Source of the DNA: JBBSHE01 sp038253325
GTDB lineage: Bacteria > Actinomycetota > Actinomycetes > Propionibacteriales > Nocardioidaceae
Direction of reading: 5' to 3'
DNA: 53,534 nucleotides
NCBI GenBank assembly: GCA_038253325.1
Contig: JBBSHE010000021.1
Span: 1-53,534, forward strand
In this document: positions 43,109 to 50,214 of the stretch, in pieces
Position numbering within the stretch: the stretch's first letter is position 1
Layout of the letters: every line of letters starts with the position of its first letter
Program-made: the position numbers and the translations under genes
Notes under the pieces: model-generated
Told to the model about the DNA's origin: nothing
Databases searched by the model: none
What the model saw: only the letters and a program-made list of their open reading frames with translations

Positions 43109-43639
43109 TCATCCCAGCTCCAGGGCGGTGCACTGCCATCCGTCGTCGGTGACGTCGAGCCGAGCAGCCAGCGCACGGAAGCGTTCTCCAGAGCGGATCC
43201 GGGCGCAGACCTCGATCGCCTTGCCGTCGGGCTGGCTGACCCGCACCGCGGCCACCTGCTGTCGGCCCAGCCGGGCATGCTTGCGTACTCGGTGCCGGCT
43301 TTGCGACTGGGCGTGCTCGGCGACGGCCAGGTAGACGGGGCGGGTCGTCCAGCGAACCAGCTGCGCCGGCGGCCGGTCTCCGCTGACCACCTCGACGAGG
43401 ATCTGGACGAATCGATGCGCCCAGCGGACCGGGTCCGGCCGGTAGTCGCCACTCTGGTCGGGTACGAGCCGGAGACCGGGGTCAGCGGGGAGCCCGGAGG
43501 GTAATGCGTACGAAAGTGCGAGCGTCCCCTGGACGTACGGGCTCGGCACGGCGACCGCCGGTGAGTCATCGACGGGTCGCCATGAGCGCGTGCGAGACGG
43601 GAACATCGGGCGGACCGGAACGGTCAGCGATGCGGTCAT
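43109..43639 (-). CDS. Rv3235-like family protein
   Basis: A 176-residue actinobacterial protein resembling the family found next to secA (mycobacterial Rv3235). The first 80 residues are Pro-rich and variable. The conserved part is the C-terminal half: WAHRFVQILVEVVSGDRPPAQ, LVRWTTRPVYLAVAEHA, VAAVRVSQPDGKAIEVCARI and RFRALAARLDVTDDGWQCTALELG. Function is unknown; the block has an SH3-like, strand-rich look. The ATG overlaps the LysM gene stop by 4 bases (ATGA at 43636), so the two are coupled. In this genome about 4.4 kb of remnants and novel genes separate it from secA. Confidence 0.75.
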   Translation of the reverse strand: MTASLTVPVRPMFPSRTRSWRPVDDSPAVAVPSPYVQGTLALSYALPSGLPADPGLRLVPDQSGDYRPDPVRWAHRFVQILVEVVSGDRPPAQLVRWTTRPVYLAVAEHAQSQSRHRVRKHARLGRQQVAAVRVSQPDGKAIEVCARIRSGERFRALAARLDVTDDGWQCTALELG

Positions 43640-44340
43640 GTGTTTCCTCCGGGTGGTTCGAGGTGCGTACCGGGGAAGATCAGGTCAGGGTCGGAGCCGA
43701 TGACACGGTGGTTGACCGCGTACCAGCGGTGCACGATCGCGGCGATCTCGGCGTCGTCCGCCGAGGATGGCAGCCGGCGCGCCGCGACCGCCCACAGCGT
43801 GTCCCCCGGCTGTACGATCACCGCCTCATCCATCGGGGCGGCGCGGCCGATTGGCAGGTCGGGCAAGGCAAGTCCGTCGAGCGAAGGCCTGGATGGGTGG
43901 CGCGCTCGGTCTTCGGCAACGGCCGTGACCGGTGTGGCGACGACCGGTGTGGCGACGACCGGTGTCGCGACGACCGGTGTGGCGACGACCGGTGTGGCCG
44001 CGAGGCCGAGCCCGCACGCCGAAGCCACCATCGCTGCCCAACGCCGGGGTACGACGACGCGAAGCACCCGCGCCAGGCGAGGAAGGCTCTGGCCGGCGAG
44101 CCGCTCGGCCACCGCACCCGCGGCCAGCAGGGCCAGTACGGCGTAGCTTGCCACCGACGCCACCGCGCAGAGGTCGGTCAACAGCCGGTCGAACACCAGG
44201 TCGCCGCGGACGGCGGAGCCAACCAGCTGATGGGCATCGCCGAGGCTCGGCCGCGCGGACCGCAGCAGCACGATAGCGGACATGGCAGCACCCGCCGTGA
44301 CGGCTGTCGTTCGAGCGACTCCTTGCACAGGTTCGTTCAT
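43636..44340 (-). CDS. LysM-domain membrane protein
   Basis: A 234-residue envelope protein. Hydrophobic segments at about 12-28, 57-78 and 100-115 precede an elongated TPVVA repeat spacer (116-138), a variable linker and a C-terminal LysM module (about 174-229): AVIVQPGDTLWAVAARRLP, AAIVHRWYAVNH and DPDLIFPGTHLEPP. LysM binds N-acetylglucosamine in peptidoglycan, so this protein likely tethers the membrane to the wall. It is coupled to the Rv3235-like gene downstream. Upstream, a divergent 111-base region contains an AT-rich near-palindrome that could control it. Confidence 0.9.
   Translation of the reverse strand: MNEPVQGVARTTAVTAGAAMSAIVLLRSARPSLGDAHQLVGSAVRGDLVFDRLLTDLCAVASVASYAVLALLAAGAVAERLAGQSLPRLARVLRVVVPRRWAAMVASACGLGLAATPVVATPVVATPVVATPVVATPVTAVAEDRARHPSRPSLDGLALPDLPIGRAAPMDEAVIVQPGDTLWAVAARRLPSSADDAEIAAIVHRWYAVNHRVIGSDPDLIFPGTHLEPPGGNT
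43928..44002 (-). repeat. Five-copy 15-bp tandem repeat encoding the TPVVA spacer
   Basis: Unit ACCGGTGTGGCGACG occurs at 43928, 43943, 43958 (one base different), 43973 and 43988 (last copy diverged), in frame within the LysM gene. High identity at all codon positions indicates recent slippage expansion, so copy number could vary between strains. Confidence 0.85.
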
Positions 44341-44370
44341 TGGCGGTCAGTTACCCTTGTTTGACGTTGT

Positions 44371-44390
44371 TTGAGTGTTATAACGTTCAA
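44371..44390. promoter_or_regulatory. 20-bp AT-rich near-palindrome between divergent genes
   Basis: TTGAGTGTTATAACGTTCAA matches its reverse complement at 16 of 20 positions around a GTTATAAC core. It lies between the divergent LysM and conserved-hypothetical genes, just after TTGACG (44361-44366). It is a good candidate for an operator overlapping one or both promoters. Confidence 0.45.
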
Positions 44391-44451
44391 CCGGGGTCGC
44401 GCGCAAGGGCCCGTCCACACCCGGGCGGTACAGGTCGGTAGCGTCGGCGGC

Positions 44452-45012
44452 GTGCGGTGGGACGAGTTGTTCGACGACCTCGAGGGGCAGTTCGCGGGTC
44501 GGCGGCGGGCCGAGCAGGACGCCGAGGTGGCCGAGCAGGTCCGCGCACAGCTGGCGCAAACCACGTTCGAGCGCCGGCTACGGGCGGCGGTGGGGCGTCA
44601 GGTGGAGATCGAGGTCCAAGGCAGCGGCACGGTCTCGGGACGGCTGCTGCGGATGGGAGCGGACTTCCTGCTGCTCGCGGGTCGCCGAGAGGTGCTCGTG
44701 ATGCGCGAGGCCATCACCGCAGTCATCGATCTGTCCGCCGCGGCCCAAGCCGAGTTGGGCGTCTCGGAGGTGGCGCGGAGGCTGCGGCTCGGCACAGCAT
44801 TGCGCGCGCTCGCCGCCGAACGCGTCTTTGTCGAGCTCGGACTCCGCGTGGGAACGCGGTACGCCGGGACGCCGTCGCGAGTGGGCGCCGACTTCGTGGA
44901 TCTGGCCGTGCATGACCCGAGCGATGCACCTCGAGCGGCGGCCGTCGCGCGGGTCATGACGGTGCCCTATGCCGCACTCGCAACCGTGACGCGCCGGTCA
45001 GTGAGATGGTGA
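44452..45012 (+). CDS. Conserved actinobacterial hypothetical protein
   Basis: A 186-residue protein opening RWDELFDDLEGQFAGRRRAE, with an acidic/Arg-rich predicted helix at about 5-45 (EQDAEVAEQVRAQ), then a strand-rich core: EIEVQGSGTVSGRLLRMGAD, FLLLAGRREVLVMREAITAV. This is reminiscent of an Sm/SH3-like barrel, but that is only an impression. A second half repeats a similar shape (RVFVELGLRVGTRYAGTPSR, GADFVDLAVHD). GTG 44452 is chosen because the conserved RWDELF block starts there. The 3' end overlaps the convergent HTH gene by 15 bases. Function unknown. Confidence 0.8.
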   Translation: MRWDELFDDLEGQFAGRRRAEQDAEVAEQVRAQLAQTTFERRLRAAVGRQVEIEVQGSGTVSGRLLRMGADFLLLAGRREVLVMREAITAVIDLSAAAQAELGVSEVARRLRLGTALRALAAERVFVELGLRVGTRYAGTPSRVGADFVDLAVHDPSDAPRAAAVARVMTVPYAALATVTRRSVRW

Positions 45013-45258
45013 GTCGATCTCGGCGTCGGCCGCCTCGGCGGCGTCGCGGCGCCTGATCGACTCGTCGGTCTCGGCGTACATCCGGGCGATGAACTCCTCG
45101 AGGCGGTCGTTCTCGACCCGCCACTGGCCGCGGCCACCGATCTTGATCGCCACCAGTTCGCCGCGTCGCACCAGTGCCTGTACCTGGCTCAGCGAGACCT
45201 GGAGGATCTCGGCGACGTCCGGGAGCGAATAAAAGCGTTGGAGGGAAGGGTCGGGCAC
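44998..45258 (-). CDS. BldC/excisionase-type helix-turn-helix protein
   Basis: An 86-residue protein with a MerR-like winged helix: RFYSLPDVAEILQVSLSQVQ, then LVRRGELVAIKIGGRGQWRV and LEEFIARMYAE. This is the layout of the BldC/AlpA small DNA-binding family. A charged helix (ESIRRRDAAEAADAEID) ends the protein. GTG 45258 is selected because the motif begins seven residues later; the frame is open beyond but lacks homology. It overlaps the convergent hypothetical gene by 15 bases. Possible target sites are the flanking operator-like palindromes (inference). Confidence 0.85.
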   Translation of the reverse strand: MPDPSLQRFYSLPDVAEILQVSLSQVQALVRRGELVAIKIGGRGQWRVENDRLEEFIARMYAETDESIRRRDAAEAADAEIDSPSH

Positions 45259-45358
45259 GCCGACAGTTTGCCACGTTCGTCCGCGCCGGCCCTGTCCCGC
45301 GCAGCGGGCTGTGGACGGAAGTTCCGCCGCGGCCCGGTCGTCGGCCACAATGTCGTGC

Positions 45359-46003
45359 ATGTCCCATGGCTCGGGTACCCAGCGCGTCGCCGTGCGTCGC
45401 TGGACCGACCTGCGGCTGTGGCTCGGGATCGCCCTCGTCCTCGCGGCAGTGGTGATCGGAGGCCGGGTGCTGGCCGGCGCGGACACGACGGTCCCGGTCC
45501 CGGTGCTGCGGCACGACGTGACCGCGGGCAGCAGGCTCTCGGTCGGCGATCTCGGCACCGCCCGGGTGCATTTCGACGACTCGGCGACGGCCGCGGTGTA
45601 CTTCTCGTCGGTCGACGATCTGCCTGCCAACGCGATCGCGGCTCACGATCTCGCACGCGGTCAGCTGCTGCCCAAGACCGCGGTAGTCGACGACCGCAGC
45701 AAACAGGTCGTGGAGGTGCCGATCGCCGTGCCGCCGACCGGCATCCCGTCGGGCTTGACGAAAGGCGACCACGTGGACGTGTGGACCGTCCGCGATGTCA
45801 GCGGCAAGGCGAAGGTGACCGGGACCGCTGAGCTGGTGATGACCGACGTCGTCATGCTCTCCGTCAGTGCGGACCCGTCCGGCGTCGACAGCAGCGACCG
45901 TCAGGTGCTGCTCGCGTTGCCGGCAGCGGCGGACGACCAGGTCGCCAAGCTGCTCGAGTCGGTGCACGGAGCCGACGTCGTGCTGATCCGGCACGGAGGC
46001 TGA
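45359..46003 (+). CDS. SAF-domain membrane protein (CpaB-like)
   Basis: A 214-residue protein with one membrane segment (about 19-39) and a SAF domain (about 45-110): TVPVPVLRHDVTAGSRLSVG, DLPANAIAAHDLARGQLLPK. Then a C-terminal region VPIAVPPTGIPSGLTKGDHV with DVWTV and a final VHGADVVLIRHGG. CpaB-like proteins help assemble Flp/Tad pili. It is followed two bases later by a CpaE-like ATPase, but no pilin, secretin or CpaF gene is present. Start ATG 45359 is favoured over ATG 45350 and GTG 45311 by length and context. Confidence 0.85.
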   Translation: MSHGSGTQRVAVRRWTDLRLWLGIALVLAAVVIGGRVLAGADTTVPVPVLRHDVTAGSRLSVGDLGTARVHFDDSATAAVYFSSVDDLPANAIAAHDLARGQLLPKTAVVDDRSKQVVEVPIAVPPTGIPSGLTKGDHVDVWTVRDVSGKAKVTGTAELVMTDVVMLSVSADPSGVDSSDRQVLLALPAAADDQVAKLLESVHGADVVLIRHGG

Positions 46004-46005
46004 GC

Positions 46006-47313
46006 GTGACGACCGGGGTGCTCGTGGCTCTGACCGGGTCGGACGCCGAACCCGCGGTATTGGCAAGGCTGCAGACGTTCGGCGCGAGCTTGCACGTCGC
46101 GCGGCGGTGCATGGACGTGGCTGACCTGCTGGCGTCGGCGACCACGACCAAGGCGGGGGCGGTCGTCCTTGCACCGGAGTTCCATGGGCTGGACGCAGAT
46201 GTCGTGGCACGGCTTCGGGCCGCCGCGCTTGTCGTCATCGGCGTCGTCGACGAGCTGGCTTCACCCGCGCACGCGAGCCTGCGCGGCCTTGGGGTCGGCG
46301 AGGTCATCACCGCGGCTGAGATCGACGACCTCGAGTCGTACGTTGCAGCCGCGATCATCGCCGGCCGAGACGGCCGTGACCGTGACGATCAAGTGTCCGG
46401 TTACGAGCACGACGCCGGCGCCGCCGCGGCGCCGTTTGGTGAGCGAGCACGGCGCGGGCGCGTGCTCGCGGTATGGGGTCCGACGGGTGCGCCGGGGCGC
46501 TCGACGGTGGCACTCGGGTTGGCTGACGCACTGGCTGCGCTGGGAGCACCGACGCTCCTCGTCGACGCGGATGTCTACGGCGGAAGCATCGCTCAGCAGC
46601 TTGGCATGCTCGACGAGTCCTCCGGTCTGCTCGCGGCCACCCGGGCCGCGAACGCCGGTGACCTGACGATCACCGGGCTCTCCGGCCATGCCCGGCCGGT
46701 ACACGATCTGCTCCGCGTGCTCACCGGGCTGCCGCGCGCCGACCGGTGGACAGAGTTGCGTCCCACCCTGCTGGCGGCGGTTCTCGACGTCGCGCGGACC
46801 TGGGCCGCGTACACCGTCGTCGACTGCGGGTTCTCGATCGAGCTCGACGAGGAGGTCAGCTACGACACGGCGGTGCCGCGGCGCAATGGGGCGACGCTCG
46901 AGGTCTTGGGGAGCGCCGACGATGTGGTGGTGGTTGGTGCTGCCGATCCGGTGGGCATCACTCGGCTCGCGCGTGCACTGGCCGACCTGGACACCGTCGT
47001 CAAGCCCCGCTCGGTACGCGTGGTGGTGAACCACCACCGTCCGAGCCTGGGCTGGAGCACCGATGACCTACACGAGATCCTTTCCCGCTTCGTGTCCGTC
47101 GGCACGATCGTCACGCTGCCTCGGGACTCGTCCGCGTGTGACAAGGCGCTTGTGCACGGAAAGCTGTTGCGCGAGTGTGCGCCGGGTGCGCGCCTCACTG
47201 AGGCGCTCGCCCAGCTCGGCCGGTCGACGACCGGCGTACCGACCTCCATGAAGCGTGCTCGACGCAATGCGCATCGGTGGCTCAGGAGGAGAACAACAGC
47301 CACAGACCAGTGA
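46006..47313 (+). CDS. CpaE/MinD-like ATPase with Arg in place of the P-loop Lys
   Basis: A 435-residue protein. Residues 1 to about 130 form a receiver-like domain (GVLVALTGSDAEPAVLARLQ, AGAVVLAPEFHGLDADVV). The ATPase part begins with RGRVLAVWGPTGAPGRSTVA near residues 150-170; the Walker A Lys is Arg (GPTGAPGRST). I recall a similar GPTGAPGRT motif in actinobacterial relatives, so the change is probably family-wide. Walker B-like blocks are TLLVDADVYGGSIAQQLGML and YTVVDCGFSIELDEEV. MinD/CpaE relatives place pili or partition machinery. Start GTG 46006 is two bases after the SAF gene. The 3' end overlaps a short minus-strand frame. Confidence 0.85.
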   Translation: MTTGVLVALTGSDAEPAVLARLQTFGASLHVARRCMDVADLLASATTTKAGAVVLAPEFHGLDADVVARLRAAALVVIGVVDELASPAHASLRGLGVGEVITAAEIDDLESYVAAAIIAGRDGRDRDDQVSGYEHDAGAAAAPFGERARRGRVLAVWGPTGAPGRSTVALGLADALAALGAPTLLVDADVYGGSIAQQLGMLDESSGLLAATRAANAGDLTITGLSGHARPVHDLLRVLTGLPRADRWTELRPTLLAAVLDVARTWAAYTVVDCGFSIELDEEVSYDTAVPRRNGATLEVLGSADDVVVVGAADPVGITRLARALADLDTVVKPRSVRVVVNHHRPSLGWSTDDLHEILSRFVSVGTIVTLPRDSSACDKALVHGKLLRECAPGARLTEALAQLGRSTTGVPTSMKRARRNAHRWLRRRTTATDQ

Positions 47314-47404
47314 CCGTGTATCCGACCATCAGCGCCAGCAGCGGCAGCTGCCCGATCAGCCGGTCGCGTTTCGGCAGCAGTCGCACACGGCACCAGGACG
47401 GCAC
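47282..47404 (-). pseudogene. 40-residue single-TM frame, possible C-terminal remnant of a membrane protein
   Basis: From GTG 47404 a 40-codon frame encodes a basic N-terminus (WCRVRLLPKRDRLIGQLPL) and one hydrophobic helix (LLALMVGYTVTGLWLLFSS). It lies 28 bases after the cupredoxin-like gene on the same strand and overlaps the CpaE-like 3' end. The start has no clear ribosome-binding sequence. The character is that of the last helix of a larger multi-pass protein, so it may be the tail of a mostly deleted gene; a true small membrane protein is also possible. Confidence 0.4.
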
Positions 47405-47432
47405 GGAGCGAGCGCCCCGCTGACCTGGTGCA

Positions 47433-47801
47433 TCAACTCACTTCGAGCTTGACGACCACGACATCGAGTCGATGCGACTCCACCTCGTACGTGCCCGGCG
47501 TATCGACGCTGAACGACTCGACGAGTCGCTTGGCGGCATGCACCCGGAACTCGTGGTCGGGCTCGGTGTGGACGTGGATCTCGTCATCGGCGTCGCTGTT
47601 GATCACGAACGTGATGTCCTGGCCGGTCTCGGCTCGGACGACGTCGCCGCTGGGCGATATGCGGCCGTCCTTCTCCGTGATCACCACCTTGAGTGGCGTC
47701 GTGACATCGCCGGTGTCGGAGCTGCTGCCGCACCCGACCAGTCCCCCGGTGAACGCGACCCCGCTGGCGATGATCGCTGTTGTCGTCCGACGGAAAGCCA
47801 T
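47433..47801 (-). CDS. Cupredoxin-like lipoprotein
   Basis: A 122-residue protein. The signal peptide ends in lipobox LVGC (Cys 24), followed by a Gly/Ser linker and a beta-sandwich domain with candidate metal ligands in ADDEIHVHTEPDHEFRVHA (four His) plus a final His in YEVESHRLDVVVV. This resembles EfeO-type cupredoxin domains, which often bind copper or iron weakly. ATG 47801 gives about 9 bases from AGAGGA; ATG 47810 would place that sequence too close. The gene follows a divergent/independent decarboxylase gene by 80 bases. Function unknown. Confidence 0.75.
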   Translation of the reverse strand: MAFRRTTTAIIASGVAFTGGLVGCGSSSDTGDVTTPLKVVITEKDGRISPSGDVVRAETGQDITFVINSDADDEIHVHTEPDHEFRVHAAKRLVESFSVDTPGTYEVESHRLDVVVVKLEVS

Positions 47802-47880
47802 CGCCTTCATTCCTCTTGGTTCGATCTGCCGAACCATGACACCGCGGAGGTACGGTCGGCTGGCTCGGGGTCCTTCGCGG

Positions 47881-49275
47881 TCAACCGGCAGCGCAGCGCA
47901 GGATCGCGTCAACCGACCTGTCGACGTCAGCCTCGTCGGTGAGCCAGTTCGTGACCGAGATCCGCATCGCCGTCTTGCCCTGCCACGTCGTCCCGCTCAT
48001 CCAGCACGTCCCTTCGTCCTGGACCCGCTTGACGACCCGTTGGGTATGGGCGTCGTGGTCACCGTCGGCCGCGCTGAATCGGATGAGCACCTGGTTCAGT
48101 ACCACGTCGTTGAGCACCTCGATGTCTGCCTCGGCACCGAGGCGCTCGGCGAAGCGACGGGCGAGTGCACAGCAGCGTTCGACCAGGTCGACGACTCCGC
48201 TTCTCCCGAGGGCTCGCAGCGACGCGTAGACCGGAAAGCCGCGAGCCCGGCGGGAGAACTCCGGGTTGTAGTCCATCTGGTCTCGCTCACCGGACTCCGC
48301 ATGGATGAGGTAGCTCGCCCGGATGCCCATCGCGGCCCGGTGTGCTGCCGGGTTCGCGCAGACGACGATGCCGCTGTCGTACGGGACGTTGAGCCACTTG
48401 TGCGCATCGGTGGCCCAGGAGTCCGCTCGTTCGACTCCGGCGACCAGGTGCTGCAGGGCTGGGCTCACGGCTGCCCACAAGCCGAAGGCCCCGTCGACAT
48501 GGACCCATGCGCCTGCGTCGTGAGCGAGTTCGCAGATGTCGCCAAGCGGGTCGAACGCGCCGGTGTTGACGTTGCCCGCCTGGGTACAGACGATCGTCGG
48601 GCCGCCGGCGCGGGACAGCTCGTCGGCCAGCGCTGCTGAACCCATCCGGCCCTGGTCGTCGACTGCGATGGTCGTCGCGGAATGTGTTCCGAGTCCCAGG
48701 AATCGCAGTGCCCGGTCGATCGTGGAGTGCCGCTCCTCACCGACCAGGATCCGAACCGCGGGCGCCCCGGTCAGGCCGTCGCGCTCGACGTCCCAACCGG
48801 CCCGGTGCAGTACCTCGTGCCGAGCCGCCGCAAGAGCGGTCAGGTTCGCCATCTGGCCCCCGGTCACGAATCCGACGGACGCACTCGGCGGCAGTCCGAG
48901 GAGTTCCGTCAGCCAGCCGCCCGCAACCTCCTCGACGACCGATGCCGACGGTCCCGCCGCGAACAGGCCGGCGTTCTGATCCCACGCCGCGGTCAGCCAG
49001 TCCGCGGCCAGCGCGGCGGGCGTACCGCCGCCGATCACGAAGCCGAAGAAGCGACCGCTCGGGGTCGCTACCAGTCCGGGGTCGGCTGCGGCGGCCAGCT
49101 CGGCGACCACGTCGCGAGGATCCGTCGGGACCAGCGGCAGCGGGCCCCCGAGCGAGGCCCGCAGCTCCTCGACGGATGCCTGTACTCCGACCGGTCGGTC
49201 GGGCAACCCGGTGAGGTGTTTCAACGCCTGAGCGGCCGCCTCGTCGAGCGGTCCCTTCCAGTCAACGGTGCGCAC
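47881..49275 (-). CDS. Group II PLP-dependent amino-acid decarboxylase
   Basis: A 464-residue enzyme of the aspartate-aminotransferase fold. Family blocks: RFFGFVIGGGTPAALAADWL, VGFVTGGQMANLTALAAARH (phosphate cup), EERHSTIDRALRFLG (His stacks on PLP), AWVHVDGAFGLWAA (Asp to ring N) and SWATDAHKWLNVPYDSG with the Schiff-base Lys. The C-terminus has QVLIRFS and MRISVTNWLTDEADVD. Substrates of relatives include tryptophan, tyrosine, DOPA, glutamate and cysteine-type amino acids; sequence alone does not decide. GTG 49275 is divergent from the Ku gene across 56 bases. Confidence 0.9.
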   Translation of the reverse strand: MRTVDWKGPLDEAAAQALKHLTGLPDRPVGVQASVEELRASLGGPLPLVPTDPRDVVAELAAAADPGLVATPSGRFFGFVIGGGTPAALAADWLTAAWDQNAGLFAAGPSASVVEEVAGGWLTELLGLPPSASVGFVTGGQMANLTALAAARHEVLHRAGWDVERDGLTGAPAVRILVGEERHSTIDRALRFLGLGTHSATTIAVDDQGRMGSAALADELSRAGGPTIVCTQAGNVNTGAFDPLGDICELAHDAGAWVHVDGAFGLWAAVSPALQHLVAGVERADSWATDAHKWLNVPYDSGIVVCANPAAHRAAMGIRASYLIHAESGERDQMDYNPEFSRRARGFPVYASLRALGRSGVVDLVERCCALARRFAERLGAEADIEVLNDVVLNQVLIRFSAADGDHDAHTQRVVKRVQDEGTCWMSGTTWQGKTAMRISVTNWLTDEADVDRSVDAILRCAAG

Positions 49276-49331
49276 CGCTCCATGATCGCATCGCCGGGAC
49301 CAGATGGGGTCTTCTTGGATACGCTCTCTGT

Positions 49332-50153
49332 ATGCAGGCGATCTGGAAGGGCTCCGTGTCGTTCGGGCTGGTCTCGATTCCGGTCCGGCTCTACTCCGCG
49401 ACCGAGGAGCGGGACTTCACGTTCCGCCAGGTGCACGAGAAGGACGGCGGCCGCATCCGCTACCGCAGAGTCTGCGAGGCCGAAGGCACCGAGGTTCCGT
49501 ACTCCGAGGTGAGCAAGGGCTACGAGCTTCCGGACGGCCGGATCGTGATGCTGTCCGGGGAGGACATGTCCGCGCTTCCGCTGCCCACGGCCAAGCAGAT
49601 CGAGGTGCTGGAGTTCGTGCCGATCGATCAGATCGACCCGATGTTGCTGTCCAAGGCCTATTACCTGTCGGCAGACGGATCCGGCGCCAAGCCGTACGTG
49701 CTGCTGCGTGACGCGCTGGCGAAATCCGGTCAGTGCGCCGTCGTCAAGGTCGCGATCCGGACCCGGGAGGCGCTCGCCCTGCTCCGTGAATCCGACGGTG
49801 TGCTCGTCATGCAGACCATGCTCTGGCCAGACGAGGTACGAGACGGGTCGTTCGCGCGTCCCGACGAGTCGATCGAGGTACGCGAGCAGGAGGTGGCGAT
49901 GGCCGAGTCGTACATCGACACTCTGCGGACAGACTTCGACCCGGAGCGCTACCACAGCGATTACCGGCGCGCGCTGGAGGAGCTGGTCGAGGCGAAGACG
50001 GCCGGCCTCCCACCACCGTCTGAAGACGACGAGCGGCAGCCGACCTCGGGCGACGTCGTCGACCTGGTGGCGGCGTTGCGGGCGAGCGTCGACGCTGCCA
50101 AGAAGCGGCGCGAGAAGGCGTCCAAGGGACGGCCGTCGGAGGAGTCGGCCTGA
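49332..50153 (+). CDS. ku: Ku protein for non-homologous end joining
   Basis: The homodimeric Ku ring loads on DNA ends and recruits ligase D. The 273-residue length is typical of actinobacteria. MQAIWKGSVSFGLVSIPVRL is the diagnostic N-terminus, followed by FRQVHEKDGGRIRYRRVCE, KGYELPDGRIVMLSGEDM, KAYYLSADGSGAKPYVLLRD and a long C-terminal helical arm (LEELVEAKTAG, AALRASVDAAKKRREKAS) that is basic and may bind DNA or ligase D. No ligD is in this window; it may lie elsewhere. ATG 49332 is clear. Confidence 0.96.
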   Translation: MQAIWKGSVSFGLVSIPVRLYSATEERDFTFRQVHEKDGGRIRYRRVCEAEGTEVPYSEVSKGYELPDGRIVMLSGEDMSALPLPTAKQIEVLEFVPIDQIDPMLLSKAYYLSADGSGAKPYVLLRDALAKSGQCAVVKVAIRTREALALLRESDGVLVMQTMLWPDEVRDGSFARPDESIEVREQEVAMAESYIDTLRTDFDPERYHSDYRRALEELVEAKTAGLPPPSEDDERQPTSGDVVDLVAALRASVDAAKKRREKASKGRPSEESA

Positions 50154-50214
50154 CCGACCGGTACGGGCCGGGGGTGTACGGCAGACGCGATCGTGACGTG
50201 GCACGATGCCGCGT

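Noticed and set aside
43928..44002. CRISPR-like repeats
   Set aside because: Units are contiguous 15-mers without spacers and are in frame inside the LysM gene.
45359..47313. A chromosome-partitioning (ParA) system
   Set aside because: No ParB or parS is seen; the N-terminal receiver-like domain and SAF partner fit CpaE/CpaB better.
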